From positions 144,844 to 208,843 of the forward strand of contig JAWRVZ010000493.1 in NCBI GenBank assembly GCA_037043235.1: a DNA stretch of 64,000 nt, written 5' to 3'. Each line of letters starts with the position of its first letter. Position 1 is the stretch's first letter. Positions 44,644-56,288 of the stretch are shown one piece after another. Made by a program: the position numbers and the translations under genes. This DNA is from Rhodeus uyekii. Its lineage: Eukaryota > Chordata > Actinopteri > Cypriniformes > Acheilognathidae. The notes beneath the pieces were generated by a model. It was not told where the DNA came from, did not search any database, and saw nothing but the letters and a program-made list of their open reading frames with translations.

Positions 44644-45829
44644 TAGAGTTGAGCCGGATACTCGGCTGAAACGAGTATCCGGTACGGATAATGCACTTTT
44701 GCCGAGTACGAGTATCATACGAGTAATACGAGTCATTATCTGTGCTCGGATTGAATAAAAATCCTCATTGGGCAGCTGACTGTCTGCGTGCAAATTCCCT
44801 GCGTCCCGCGGCTCCGCCCTGCTCATTCACACACAGAACGCTGAGACGAGAACAGGTGTCTTTCTCTCTCTGTCACTCAGGTTCGCGGGTCTTTTCCGTT
44901 AACGTTTAGGGCAGGGTGGTAGCGCGAGCGCGAAGCATCATAAGCCATAAGCTAGACTTGATTAATACAGGAAGTGTTCGGCGCGGCAGCTGGAGCGCGG
45001 GCCATCTCGCGGGCCATTAATAAAATGATCTCGCGGGCCGGACATAATAACACGCTGGGCCGGGAGTTTGACACCTATGGTTTAGGGTTTCTTCAGCTTT
45101 AGATTTGTTTTTTATTCCAATTTGTTTGTAGTACTTACTTATTAGCCAGTATAGTTCTGGTAAACGTGGGGTTTGCTCGGTAGTATGCGACTGTCGTTGC
45201 GTCTCTCTGCCTGTCGGAGATTTTTTTTTAACCGTCTGCTGGCTCTAACGAGTGTTTAACTTCACGCACTGAGTGTCTGACACTTTCTTGCTGTATTTCA
45301 TACATAATAAATGCAGATTTTAAAAACAACGTCAGACTATTTGATCCATAGAACACACAGTCTCTCTCTGTCTCTCTCTCTCTTACTCACTCTCACACAC
45401 GCATACCTGGCGTGGAAATAAAAAAAAAAATCACACTGATCGTTAAAAAAAGAAAGTTATGTTTAAATGAAAACTCTTGTTCATTACATTTTTCTTCATA
45501 ATTCCAACCGAATGTGTTGTATTCATTGTTGCAAAACTTATTTTATATAGTTTGTTTGTTCTTGTGATCAAAACCTTTGATATGAAGCTCAATGCTGATG
45601 CTGTCATGTAAGTAGTTTTCTAATCAGCAATAAATATAACAATTTCTAATCGACCCAAATCAATTGCATGATTAAAAACAACATAGTAGGTACAGTCCCG
45701 CCCACTTCCTGGTTAAATCCCGCCCATTTCCGGGTTAGGCCACGCCCAGTCCGAGTACAGATACAGATACAGATAATTCATATGGTTAACAGATACAGAT
45801 ACAGATAATGCTGTACTCGCTCATCCCTA
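44644..45829 (+). mobile_element. Second hAT in the 5' LTR (family B)
   Basis: Starts TAGAGTTGAGCCGGATACTC and ends GTACTCGCTCATCCCTA. The target duplication GACATTAC is perfect (44636-44643 and 45830-45837). The 3' LTR has an uninterrupted single GACATTAC at the same place. Subterminal GAGTA and GATACA repeats are present, with no transposase. Confidence 0.93.
44912..45079 (+). mobile_element. Deleted hAT family A copy inside family B
   Basis: A 168-bp remnant. The target duplication GTTTAGGG is perfect (44904-44911 and 45080-45087). The 3' end matches family A over about 160 bp, but only CAGGG of the 5' end remains. Confidence 0.88.
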
Positions 45830-46759
45830 GACATTACCCTGCCATCCGTTGAGCACCAGTCAGCGCTTCATACACGAGCTTCAGAGGGTGATGTACTGTT
45901 TCTTTATGTTTTATGGAACACTGTGAACTTTCCTGCAAAGGGATTCATTGAACATTGGTGGCACCTGGAGAAATACTTTTTGTGGACGTTTGGATGGACT
46001 GAAAATAATCTTTTCTATTCTCGCCACGTATTCAGACTGTGGACATTTTGAACAGAATTGAAAGGGAACATCCAACTAAAGTGAACTTTGAATTGAGTTT
46101 TTGTTTTTGGGAAAAGAGTTTGCTGAAGGTTTGATTTGAATTGATTGTATTTTTGTTAAGGTCAAAACAAAGTGAACATTGTTTATTTTTCACTCTTTAT
46201 TGTTTTACTCATCTTTATCTTACCACTTATTTCCTTACAGTTGAAATTGAAATTTGAGTTTTTTTATTTTTTTCAATGAAGACTAAAGAAAATTAATCTG
46301 AAACGTGTTTGCCACATCTGGTCATTGTGTTTATCTGGTTATTTTCTAATTGTGTTACTTACATTAAGGAGTGGGGGCGTCTTACCTATCCTGCTAGATC
46401 TGGGGAGGGCGGGTTTTGCAGTTTACTGAATTTGAAACTGAGTTAACTACACACACACACTTCAGGTGGCAACCGTGCCTGAACAAAACCCTGAAGCCCG
46501 TCTCACCACATCTCACGCATTCACACGCACTGCAGCACGATAGGCACAACATACAACTATCAGAATTGTACCAAGGCCATAAGCATTGGGTGGGAGGGCA
46601 TAGAACCTGTTGCTCACTCAATTCTTCCTTAGTGAAGTGGTTAATATTTCCCCCCACAAGGCGGTGGCATATTCCCCTCCGCCACATATTGGCGTCACGA
46701 ACAGGATAAATCTAGCAAACATTAATCAAGTGCACATTCCTAGTCTTTGAGTTAGCGCT

Positions 46760-48298
46760 ATGGCTGAACTGGAAGAATTAAAGAGACAGTTTGCAGAGAT
46801 GCAAAGAATGTTCGGAGAGCAGGCAGGAATGCTAGAGCAAGCCAGAGCCGAACAGATAGAAGCGCTTTCCCTTGCGAAAACCGTTATTGAACAGCAGGCT
46901 GCTGTTCAGAGAACACCATCGACTATTTACATTCCTAGAGATCGTAAACTCCCAGAGTTCAGTGGATGTCGTTCCAAACCTGGTGAGCTGAGTGTAGAGG
47001 AACGGATAAATTCGATGAAGTCTGCTTTTAAAGTTATGAAAATTCCTGAAGATGACGAAATTGAATTCATCAAGCAGTATTTGAAGGACGAAGCTAAAAT
47101 GACAGTTAAGTTTATGCTCAATGGGAAAGAGACGTCAGTGGATGAAATCTTTGATGCTTTGATTCAAACTTATGGCGATAAGATTCCAATTGGTAGCAGA
47201 CTGAAAGAGTTTTATGACCGCAAACAAATGCCCGGAGAAACCATTCGCTCTTATGCTTATGATTTGCAGGAGAAGCTGAGTATCATTCATAACCGGGAGC
47301 CGTCCAGAGTTCCGGATGCTGATAGTGTATTGAAAGAACAGCTGGTGTTAGGCCTCAAAGACGACTCGCTACGACGTGAGATGAAAAGGAGAGTCAAAGT
47401 GGAAAGAGACCTGACATTCATTCAGCTTATGCAGGAAGCGATTACTTGTTCAGAAGAAGAGGAGGTACAAGCTTCAAACAATCCGAGGAGCAGTATTCGT
47501 TCACGAGGTGTTGTTCAAGTTACCACTGCTACAGATAACACTGCAGGCTCTCTCACGCTGGAGAAAATTCACGAAGCTATTCAACAGGTCGCTGCCAGAC
47601 AAGAAGAACTATTTCAGATGGTGACTAACAAAGAGAAAATGAAACCTTCAGAGAAGGAGAGCAAGTTAAAGAGTGCACCATTGAAAGACAGCGACGGGAG
47701 ATACATCTGCTATACATGTGGTAAGCCAGGACACACTAGCCGACGCTGTTCTCAAAGCAGAGAGAGCTCCAGTGGGGTGCAACCTCTGAAACACCAAGTG
47801 GAGATGGAACGGTCAGCTGATCAAGTTACCTCAGTGCTAGAGGGTCCCGGTCCATCCATTATCAGAAGTCACACTGCAGATTGTGATGCAGAGAATGTTC
47901 CCAAGAACCTCTGTGGAAGTGCTTTCAGTGACTGCCTTACCATTGAGATGAGAATTGCTGGTGTCAGAACTGTTTGCCTCTTGGACACCGGGTCAGAGGT
48001 AACTACCATCACAGAGTCACATTTTAAGAGTCAATTTGGAGAAGCTATGTTGTCCTCCGCCAACTGGGTCCGACTCACAGCTGCCAATGGCTTAGACATT
48101 CCCATCGTAGGATGCCTGGAAGCGGACATTGAGTGCATGGGAAAGACGTTTTATGGAAAGTGTGTGTTTGTCATCAAAGAGAGCAACCCTAATGAAACTG
48201 AACTGAAGGGATTACCTGGCATTGTTGGGATGAATGTGTTGAGTGACCTCAAAGATCTGTTCATGGCCACTGAAGGTATGAAGAAGATGGACAGGTAA
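46760..48298 (+). pseudogene. Gypsy gag-protease
   Basis: A 512-codon frame starting MAELEELKRQFAEMQRMFGE, a coiled-coil-like N-terminus. A capsid-like gag region follows (FYDRKQMPGETIRSYAYDL), then a CCHC knuckle CYTCGKPGHTSRRC near residue 318 and an aspartic protease core CLLDTGSEVTTITE near residue 405. A TAA at 48296-48298 ends it. The frame continues beyond without a shift, so this is a single nonsense change (CAA to TAA would explain it) rather than a gag/pol boundary. It is nearly intact otherwise. Confidence 0.9.
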
Positions 48299-49942
48299 AA
48301 TCATAGTGTTGGCGAGGCAAAAGTCCAGCGAGTGTTAGCTAACATTAAGATGCAGACTGACGCGCTGAGCTGTGGAGACAAGATTGGTTTTGTGAAAGTA
48401 GCTGGGAAACAAGCAATCACCATTCCCCCTTTCAGTGAGCGTGTTTTGGACGGACGCTGTAGAATACCACCAAAAATGAACTGCCAAGTGTTAGTGGAGG
48501 CATCTTCAGAAGTCAGCTTGCCCAAGAGTGTTTTGATTGCTAATGTGCTTGCCAAGACAGCTGATGGTAAAGTCCCAGTAAGAGTGTTGAATTCTAGCGA
48601 GAAGGCTGTTAAACTCATGCCCCGATGCAGAATCGCAACACTGTGTAAGCCGCAAGAGGTTGTTCCAAAGATGCTTGTCGAGTTTGAGGAGAAGGAAGGT
48701 GCTCTGCATGTCAAGGCTGTGCAACAACATCAGGTGAAAGTGGGGAACATCTCAGAGAAGTTGCCTGTTGCAGTGCAAACCAACCTTGAAGATCTCACAG
48801 AAACTCAGTGTAAAAAAATGTGTGACCTTCTGGCGAGGCACAGTGACATGTTTTCTAAGAATGAAAGTGACTTTGGTTATACAACAGCTGGCACGCATAA
48901 CATCCCTACAGGAGATGCTCCTCCCATTAAACAGAGACATCGCAGAATCGCACCACAGGTATTTCAAGAAGTGAAGAAACATGTTCGTGAATTGGTGTCT
49001 CAAGGTGTTCTCAGAGAAAGCTGCAGTCCATGGGCATCTCCAGCTGTGATTGTAATCAAGAAGGATGGCAGCATGCGTTTTTGTTGTGACTATAGGAGGC
49101 TCAATAAAGTGACCTGCAAGGATGCTTACCCCCTTCCGCGCGTTGAGGAGTCACTTGATGCCTTGGGAAATGCACAGCTGTTCTCCACGCTAGATTTAAC
49201 ATCAGGATATTTCCAAGTTGCAATGAGTGAGGAAGACAGAGCAAAGACAGCCGTTACCACTCCCTTTGGTCTGTTTGAATGGTCCAGGATGCCGTTTGGT
49301 CTTTGCAACGCTCCTGCAACTTTTCAACGTTTGATGGGAGTGGTGCTTGGTGATCTAACGTTCGACATATTGCTAATCTATCTGGATGACATTATTGTCT
49401 TTTCAAAGGACTTTGATAGCCATTGTCAAAGACTGGAAATAGTGTTTAATAGATTGAGACAGCATGGCTTGAAATTAAAGCCCAGCAAGTGCTTCTTGTT
49501 AAAACCGGAGGTGAGATTTTTGGGTCACCTTATTTCCTCTAAGGGAATACAGGTGGACGGAGAGAAAACGCAGGTTTTGGAAACATGGCCCGTACCTAAG
49601 AATGTCAGAGAGTTGAGGCAGATTCTTGGATTCATGAGCTACTACAGGAGGTTTGTACCTGGTTTTGCTCAGATGGCTCGACCACTTCATGCTCTGGTTG
49701 GTAAGGGAGGAATAGGAAAAGTGATGGAAACTTTTAATTGGACAACTGAGTGCCAGATTGCTCTTGACAAACTCAAACAGTGTTTAATGTGTCCGCCAGT
49801 CCTCGCATACCCGGATTTCAGCCAGCCTTTCATACTCACTACTGATGGCAGCTTGCATGGTCTTGGGGCTGTATTGAGTCAACGACAAGGAGAAGCTGAG
49901 GATCAGAGAAGAATGATAAAAATTACAGCGCTTTCAAGCTAG
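48299..49942 (+). pseudogene. Gypsy reverse transcriptase and RNase H start
   Basis: Same frame as gag. RT motifs are VIVIKKDGSMRFCCDYRRLN, LFSTLDLTSGYFQV, MPFGLCNAPATFQ and the catalytic LLIYLDDIIVFS. The RNase H starts TTDGSLHGLGAVLSQRQG. Comparison with the usual gypsy layout suggests about 20-30 residues are deleted just after this, causing the frameshift and the stop at 49940-49942. Confidence 0.9.
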
Positions 49943-50735
49943 AGATGCTTGCTCTGAAGTGGGCAGTTACTGAAAAGTTCAGGGAATATTTGATCTACTC
50001 CAAGTTTTCAGTAATCACGGATCACAATCCTTTGCGCTATTTAGAGACTGCAAATCTAGGAGCTGTTGAACAACGGTGGATGGCTCAGCTGGCAGAGTAT
50101 GATTTTGAGGTTTACTACAAGCCAGGGAGACAAAACACAAATGCAGATGTGTTATTGAGGATCCCATCTGGTGAGGAACCTGAACAGGAGGACCTTGCTA
50201 AAGATTTCATTAAGATGAATTCAGAGGAAGTGTGAACTTGTTTGTGGCCAGTCAGTGAAAAGCAGCAAAAAGTACAAGCGTCAGTTCAGGTGTCTGTGGC
50301 AAGGAAAGTTCTTGGTTAGAGTTGGAGTGCTATAGAAGAGCAACAAAAGGTTGATCCTAATATCGCGCCCATCTATCGTGCTGTACAGAACAACAAGAAT
50401 CCGAGTCCAGTTGAACAGCGGAACATGGATGTTGAATCAAGAAAACTCGCCAGACAATTCATAAGGCTGAAACTTAAGAAGGGAGTGCTTTTTCGAACTA
50501 TTCTTGATCCCAGAGATGGAGAGGAAATCTGTCAATTAGTGGTACCAGAACCCTTACGGTACAAGGTGTACGAGAGTCAGCATGATCATTGTGGCCATTT
50601 CGGTGAAAGAAGCACACTGGAACGCATGAGACGGAATTATTATTGGCCAGCAATGACTAAGGATGTTCAGGGTTGGATTCATGAGTGCAAGAGATGTACT
50701 CTCGCAAAGGACGTTTTCCCAAAAATTGAGCCCCA
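49925..50735 (+). pseudogene. Gypsy RNase H end and integrase zinc domain
   Basis: In a new frame it reads YSAFKLEMLALKWAV, FSVITDHNPLRYLETA and YYKPGRQNTNADVLL. Stops lie at TGA 50233-50235 and near 50313. The integrase HHCC finger follows (HDHCGHFGERSTLERMR, then CKRCTLAK). A small indel near 50735 moves to the next frame. Confidence 0.85.
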
Positions 50736-51959
50736 ATGATGTGCACTAATGTCTCAGCTCCACTGGAAGTTCTCGCTATGGATTATTCTCTCTTGGAGGA
50801 ATCTGTGGGAGGATATGAGAATGTGCTAGTCTTGACTGACATGTTTACTCGTTTCACAGTGGCAGTGCCAACCAGAAATCAGACTGCTTACACCACTGCA
50901 AAAGCACTACTACAGCATTGGTTCGTCCACTATGGCTGTCCTGCTCGACTGCATTCTGACCAAGGTCGATGTTTCGAAGCCAATGTCATTAAAGAATTGT
51001 GTAAAGTCTATGGAATTGGAAAGAGTTGCACAACCCCATACCACCCGCAGGGTAACTCTCAGTGTGAAAGATTTAATAGAACCATGCACGACATGCTAAG
51101 GACATTACCTCCAGAAAAGAAAAAGAACTGGAAGCAGTATCTACCAGAGTTGGTTATGGCTTATAATAGCCGGGTCCATGCATCGACTGGCTATTCGCCA
51201 TTCTACTTAATGTTCGGGAGAGATGCCCGAATGCCAATGGACCTCATTGATGGGAGAGACTTGGATGACAGTGAAGTTGACAATCTTGATGATTGGGTGT
51301 GAAACCATCACAACAGATTAAAGACAACTGTTGAAGTGGCCAATCATGCAGCACAAGAAGTCTCAAGGAAAAGAAAAAGAGCTTATGATCGCAGATCATA
51401 TGGAGCACTCATGAGATCAGGTGACCGTGTCCTGTTACGAAACCATTCACATAGAGGAAGGAAGAAGATACAAGATCACTGGGAATCCTTACCTTACATT
51501 GTAGTGAAACAGAATCATGCAGACACCCCAGTTTACACAATTCGTCCTGAGAAAGGGGGCCCATGTAAAGTCGTACATAGGGATCAACTTATGCATTGCA
51601 CTTTTCAGTCTTCGCCACTACCTTGCACCACAAGACATAAATCTAGACAACATACAGGACAGGAACACACTGACTCTGAAGAACTTTATGTTGTTGAGGT
51701 TCCTGTAGTTACACTTGCACCTGATCCACACACAGACATGGGGTATAGAGGAGAAGATGAGGTTGAATTAGAAATGGGCATTAGGGGCCATGACAATGAG
51801 ATTTCAACTGATGACCCAGAAAATCAGTCTGTAAATGAGTCAGTAAGTTCAGGTGAATCTGATGGAGAAAGTGAAAACGAAAGTGTTTTGAACCTAGACG
51901 TTCTCAACGTGAAAACAGAGGTACTTTACCTACTAGGTATAGGACTGATTATGTCTTGA
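50736..51959 (+). pseudogene. Gypsy integrase core and C-terminal domain
   Basis: The catalytic core has all three acidic positions: LAMDYSLLEE, LHSDQGRCFE and GNSQCERFNR. MAYNSRVHASTGYSPFYLMF follows. A TGA at 51300-51302 (a CGA to TGA change would explain it) interrupts the same frame. The C-terminal domain then reads MRSGDRVLLRN and VVHRDQLMHC, with an acidic tail. No chromodomain is seen. Confidence 0.88.
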
Positions 51960-52167
51960 AATAGTCATATGTGAATCTAAGTGTTTTAAAAGTTGTTACT
52001 AATGTGAACTTATGTCAAATTGAGTTGAATGACTTTGAACATTTTCATTGTTGAACTGATGTTTTACTTTGTGAGAGAGTTTTACTTGCTATTCTTTGTC
52101 TTTGTTTTCCCAGGGATTTGTTTGCTGAATGGAGTCCAACGGTATGGCAGGGTTTAGCAGGGGGGAA

Positions 52168-53570
52168 TGTAGAGGATCTACATAATTTTGCGTTTGAGAC
52201 TTTTATTTTGATTTTTGCCGTGGACGCCGCCATTTTGTGTACCTGAGAAGTGAGCGCGGGATCACTAAAAAAAAGTTGTGCTGAAGAGGAGCAGCGGCGC
52301 AGACGTTTAGTTAGTCCTCGGACAAGTGATTGAGTTTTTTTGACAGTTTGGGTTCGTGATAAACCTCGGAATAGTTTCAGTCTCCCCGATTGAGAACAAG
52401 TGGGAGTTAACAGATTCAAAACGAGTTTATTTTCTCCATGCAAGAAGCAAGTTAACCTTTAGTTTTGACACGCCATAAAGAGTTTATTCGTTTTTTTCCA
52501 GTAAGAGTTATATTTCCTTCCGTGTTTTAACCGTTCACACGAACGTAAACTAGTGGAAATTGTAACAGAGAGTGTCAACTGAATCATCGGATTGAGCTGG
52601 GTATGTAGTGTTCGCCTTCTAAATACAACGTCGTCATTCGGGATTGCGGCCTGGTTGGACCGATCTGCTTCGTCAGAGCCACAGGACAGTCACGGAGGGT
52701 TGTCGAGTTAAGGGACATTACCCTGCCATCCGTTGAGCACCAGTCAGCACTTCGTACACGAGCTTCAGAGGGTGATGTACTGTTTCTTTATGTTTTATGG
52801 AACACTGTGAACTTTCCTGCAAAGGGATTCATTGAACATTGGTGGCACCTGGAGAAATACTTTTCGTGGACGTTTGGATGGACTGAAAATAATCTTTTCT
52901 ATTCTCGCCACGTATTCAGACTGTGGACATTTTGAACAGAATTGAAAGGGAACATCCAACTAAAGTGAACTTTGAATCGAGTTTTTGTTTTTGGGAAAAG
53001 AGTTTGCTGAAGGTTTGATTTGAATTGATTGTATTTTTGTTAAGGTCAAAACAAAGTGAACATTGTTTATTTTTCACTCTTTATTGTTTTACTCATCTTT
53101 ATCTTACCACTTATTTCCTTACAGTTGAAATTGAAATTTGAGTTTTTTTATTTTTTTCAATGAAGACTAAAGAAAATTAATCTGAAACGTGTTTGCCACA
53201 TCTGGTCATTATGTTTATCTGGTTATTTTCTAATTGTGTTACTTACATTAAGGAGTGGGGGCGTCTTACCTATCCTGCTAGATCTGGGGAGGGCGGGTTT
53301 TGCATTTTACTGAATTTGAAACTGAGTTAACTACACACACACACTTCAGGTGGCAACCGTGTCTGAACAAAACCCTGAAGCCCGTCTCACCACATCTCAC
53401 GCATTCACACGCACTGCAGCACGATAGGCACAACATACAACTATCAGAGTTGTACCAAGGCCAAAAGCATTGGGTGGGAGGGCATAGAACCTGTTGCTCA
53501 CTCAATTCTTCCTTAGTGAAGTGGTTAATATTTCCACCCACAAGGCGGTGGCATATTCCCCTCCGCCACA
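52168..53570 (+). repeat. Gypsy 3' LTR
   Basis: 1403 bp, TGTAGAGG to CCGCCACA, uninterrupted. It shows scattered substitutions and small indels relative to the 5' LTR. Confidence 0.93.
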
Positions 53571-54607
53571 ACTATACTGCATATAACTATAAATGCTATA
53601 ACTAAATACCCCTGTGTTTACAGAAGCCAGCTTTGCGTGGTAGCGTGGCCAAGCGGTCTAAGGCGCTGGATTAAGGCTCTAGTCTCTTCAGGGGTGTGGG
53701 TTCAAATCCCACCGCTGCCAAAAGGAGCTTTTGGAAGGCTCTTGTGAGCAAAAGGACTGAAGAAATGCAACTTCACGGTCCCCAAACTGAGCTGTTTTTT
53801 TTTTTATGGGCCACATTCGACAGTCTTCAGACCCTCACTATGAATGTCTGCACCCATTGTTTTCACTATTTCTGGAATACTGGGCAGAAAAGGGAAAATG
53901 GACCTGAAACCGTCAGGGTAGGGCCGCTGGATTAAGCCTCGGGTCTCCTTGTGGCTGTGGGTTTGGAATCCCAGCTGTAGTTTTAAAGAGGCCAAGACAC
54001 CTTAAGAGTGCTCACAAAAGGGCTGAGTATCTGCGACCTGTACAATAAAATCTGCCCCTTGTTGACACGGGCAAACCCACAACATCCCATTATAGGCAGA
54101 TGACTTTAAAAATGTAAAGTCTATAATGAGGAATGCTGCCACTCTGACTCGTACAGAGTTTATACCTCGTGATTCTGAGCTCCACTGCAACACAGCTGGC
54201 TGGCAATTTGGAGTAAAGACCAAAGGCTTTGATTAGCTGATTGAGATGTGTGTTTACGAGATAGGGAATTGCAATCTGCATGGAGGGCGGCCTCCAGGAG
54301 TGTATGCCTGAGCAAAGACACTGGAGAAATGAAACTGCATGCTCCCAGTCTCTTCCAAACTCAGCTGCTTTTGCTTTCCTTGGCCGCAAACAACACCTTC
54401 AGAATGCTCCCAAAAGGGCTGAATATCTGCACCCTGTTGAATCAGAGACACCAGTAATGTCTGGGCCTTGTTGAAACAGGGAATTCCACAACATCCAATT
54501 ATAGGCAGATCGCTTTAAAAATTAATTTGAAATGACAATGTAAAGTCTGTACTGGCTGACATTTTGGAGTAAGAACCAAAGGCTTTGATTAGCCAAATCA
54601 GATGTGT
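53571..54607 (+). repeat. tRNA-Leu unit right of the gypsy element
   Basis: One copy of the Leu-type unit, with tRNA-Leu, the decayed Leu-like sequence and subrepeats A and B. It joins the Tyr/Glu/Arg array at about 54607, within subrepeat B. Confidence 0.88.
53639..53720 (+). tRNA. tRNA-Leu(AAG)
   Basis: 82 nt, anticodon AAG. The A box is TGGCCAAGCGG and the B box GGTTCAAATCC; one G-U wobble lies in the anticodon stem. A TTTT follows near 53729. The gypsy LTR ends 68 bp upstream. Confidence 0.88.
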
Positions 54608-54624
54608 GTGGAAAAAAAGCATCA

Positions 54625-54711
54625 TCCTTCGAGCCGGAGTCGAACCAGCGACCTAAGGATTGCCATCACTTCACCTACAGTCCTCCGCTCTACCAGCTGA
54701 GCTATCGAAGG
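54625..54711 (-). tRNA. tRNA-Tyr(GTA), unit 1
   Basis: 87 nt with a 14-nt intron one base after the anticodon. Acceptor CCTTCGA/TCGAAGG and both internal boxes are intact. Seven T (minus strand, 54612-54618) follow the gene as terminator. Confidence 0.93.
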
Positions 54712-54789
54712 AACGCAGCACTAGAAAAAAACCTCGACCTGTCAGGTTGATGCCGCGCCACTGCTGACCAAATGGTGTCATGGACAAAA

Positions 54790-54836
54790 GCCGTCTGGGT
54801 GAAAACCAGAAATCCTGACCGCTAGACCATATGGGA
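54790..54836 (-). pseudogene. tRNA-Glu 5' part, truncated, unit 1
   Basis: A deletion of about 65 bp relative to later units removes the T arm and 3' acceptor strand. Only the first 47 nt remain. Confidence 0.88.
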
Positions 54837-54984
54837 ACATGCGAGGGTGCCTGTCAGGTTTGTCGGGTATTCCAAAGCTGCCAGTACAAGAACAAGACAA
54901 TGTTGTGCCCTTTGGCTTTTAGTGTGTGACCATCCTCTTTAAGACCATGGAAATGAGGTATTGTTTTCTTTCTTAAATCATTCC

Positions 54985-55023
54985 AGCTACAGTACTCTGC
55001 TGGACCAGCTGAGCTATCGAAAG
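54985..55023 (-). pseudogene. tRNA-Tyr 5' half, present in every unit
   Basis: The 5' half of tRNA-Tyr including the A box and GTA, with no 3' half. It recurs at 56714-56752, 58443-58481, 60172-60210, 61901-61939 and 63630-63668, and at 31471 in the diverged unit. So the truncation predates amplification. Confidence 0.72.
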
Positions 55024-55225
55024 AATGCAGGTCTTGAAAACAATCTCAAATTGTCAGGTTTGTGGGAATGCGAATTTAAGAGCGTTTTTCTCTACATGCA
55101 TGGTTTATTTGATAGACAAAATATCCCTGCCAGTCCTGTCCCTAACATTGTAAGTCAAATCAACCAGATTGCTGAGACTATCGCCTTTGACTCTTCTTGG
55201 TGACCCTTTCACATTGTTTGGATTG

Positions 55226-55579
55226 GAAGCCATTGTTCAGGTTCCTCAATACCTGAATTAAGTGTGAACGCAAACCTCTAGGTGGGAATTTACTTTGTCT
55301 CTACGAGAATGAGTTTGTATGAGCTGCATAGATATGTTGATTGGATTAGGATTGTTGAAACGGGGATGTGGCTATAACTGTACACCTCATTTGCATGCTT
55401 TGTTTTAGGTCACCACCCAGGTGCTTTGTGTCCATTTCTAAGCACTGCCCTCTAAATAAACTGCAATGTACCACCGCCTTAGCTAGACTCTACAGCTGCA
55501 GCGACTGAACAGCACATTCTCAATAAAGTATCCTGCAGTAGATACAACCAAGACTCATGCTCTTCACTTCTGAGATTTC
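55226..55579 (+). other. Unit spacer with LTR-like tail
   Basis: Contains CTAAATAAACTG (near 55455) and TCAATAAAGTATCC (near 55520), followed by about 55 bp ending GAGATTTCCAACA. This could be a polyadenylation signal and U5 end of a fossil solo LTR. No target duplication is visible. It is repeated in every unit. Confidence 0.3.
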
Positions 55580-55640
55580 CAACAGCTCAATCAAATTATT
55601 TAAAAGTCAAACAATGGGCTAAGAAAACACACAAGCGGAA

Positions 55641-55713
55641 CGAGCCAGCCAGGAGTCGAACCTAGAATCTTCTGATCCGTAGTCAGACGCGTTCTCCATT
55701 GCGCCACTGGCCC
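55641..55713 (-). tRNA. tRNA-Arg(ACG), unit 1
   Basis: 73 nt. Acceptor GGGCCAG/CTGGCTC, anticodon loop CTACGGA (ACG), B box GGTTCGACTCC. A TTTT lies about 20 nt downstream on the minus strand. Confidence 0.93.
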
Positions 55714-56288
55714 GAAATCCAGCAACACGTGATGCTATAGCGCATAGACCTAGGATAACGCGTGATACTTTTTCTCATTTTGTTAACAGGCATGGAGCCG
55801 ATGTTAGGAAGAGGTCCAATGTGGGGCCTGCGTTGAAGAGCTTCAAGGTGGAGGTGTCACATTTTGGAGATCTCGGTTTTTGCTCTAGTAGCATGGTAGC
55901 ATGTAACCTGAACACAGGACAAGGGCTGACCACTCGAAAATCCACCTATATCTCAGAGACCACGACAGACAGTCCGTGGTGTGAGCTCTGTCTACTTGGA
56001 ACTCTTCCGCCACATGGCGTGCAGAAAAAGGGCTGAAAACTAAAAGCGGAGTTGAGTCAGGCAACTCTTGGCATTGAGACCACGGCTGGGCTCTCCTTTT
56101 AAGATGTGCAAGCTACGTTGCTTTTGAGGCAGGTTGTGGTGTTGTTAGGATATCCTTACAGAGCATATGGCAGTTTCTGAGTGGAACAACTGTCCTCCAG
56201 AAGCAGAGACTCTCTCCTCTTCAGTAGGAAAATGCAAGGCTTAGTGGTCTTGCTTGAACATTTGCAGCAAGGTGGAAAAAAAGCATCA

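Larger units (their letters stand above)
42921..46686 (+). repeat. Gypsy 5' LTR, split by insertions
   Basis: Starts TGTAGAG (42921-42927). A hAT follows immediately; the LTR resumes with the duplicated TGTAGAG at 44088 and is split again by a hAT at 44644-45829. It ends CCGCCACA at 46686. Without insertions the length is about 1405 bp, as in the 3' LTR. Confidence 0.92.
42921..53570 (+). mobile_element. Ty3/gypsy retrotransposon with nested hATs
   Basis: LTRs are about 1.4 kb: the 5' LTR at 42921-46686 is split by two hAT insertions, and the 3' LTR is at 52168-53570. A candidate primer-binding site TGGCGTCACGAACAGG lies at 46690, 3 bp inside. A purine tract AGCAGGGGGGAA precedes the 3' LTR. 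The coding region 46760-51959 has the order gag, protease, RT, RNase H, integrase. Flanks are CACTG and ACTAT, not a clean target duplication. It lies inside a tRNA-Leu unit, 68 bp upstream of tRNA-Leu at 53639. Confidence 0.92.

Noticed and set aside
46394..46709. Frames of 97 codons on both strands, repeated at 53278-53605
   Set aside because: They lie in the gypsy LTR ends and contain no motif.
48296..48298. Natural gag/pol stop with readthrough in the gypsy element
   Set aside because: The stop lies after the protease, not at a gag/pol boundary, and other stops and frameshifts follow; a simple nonsense mutation is more likely.
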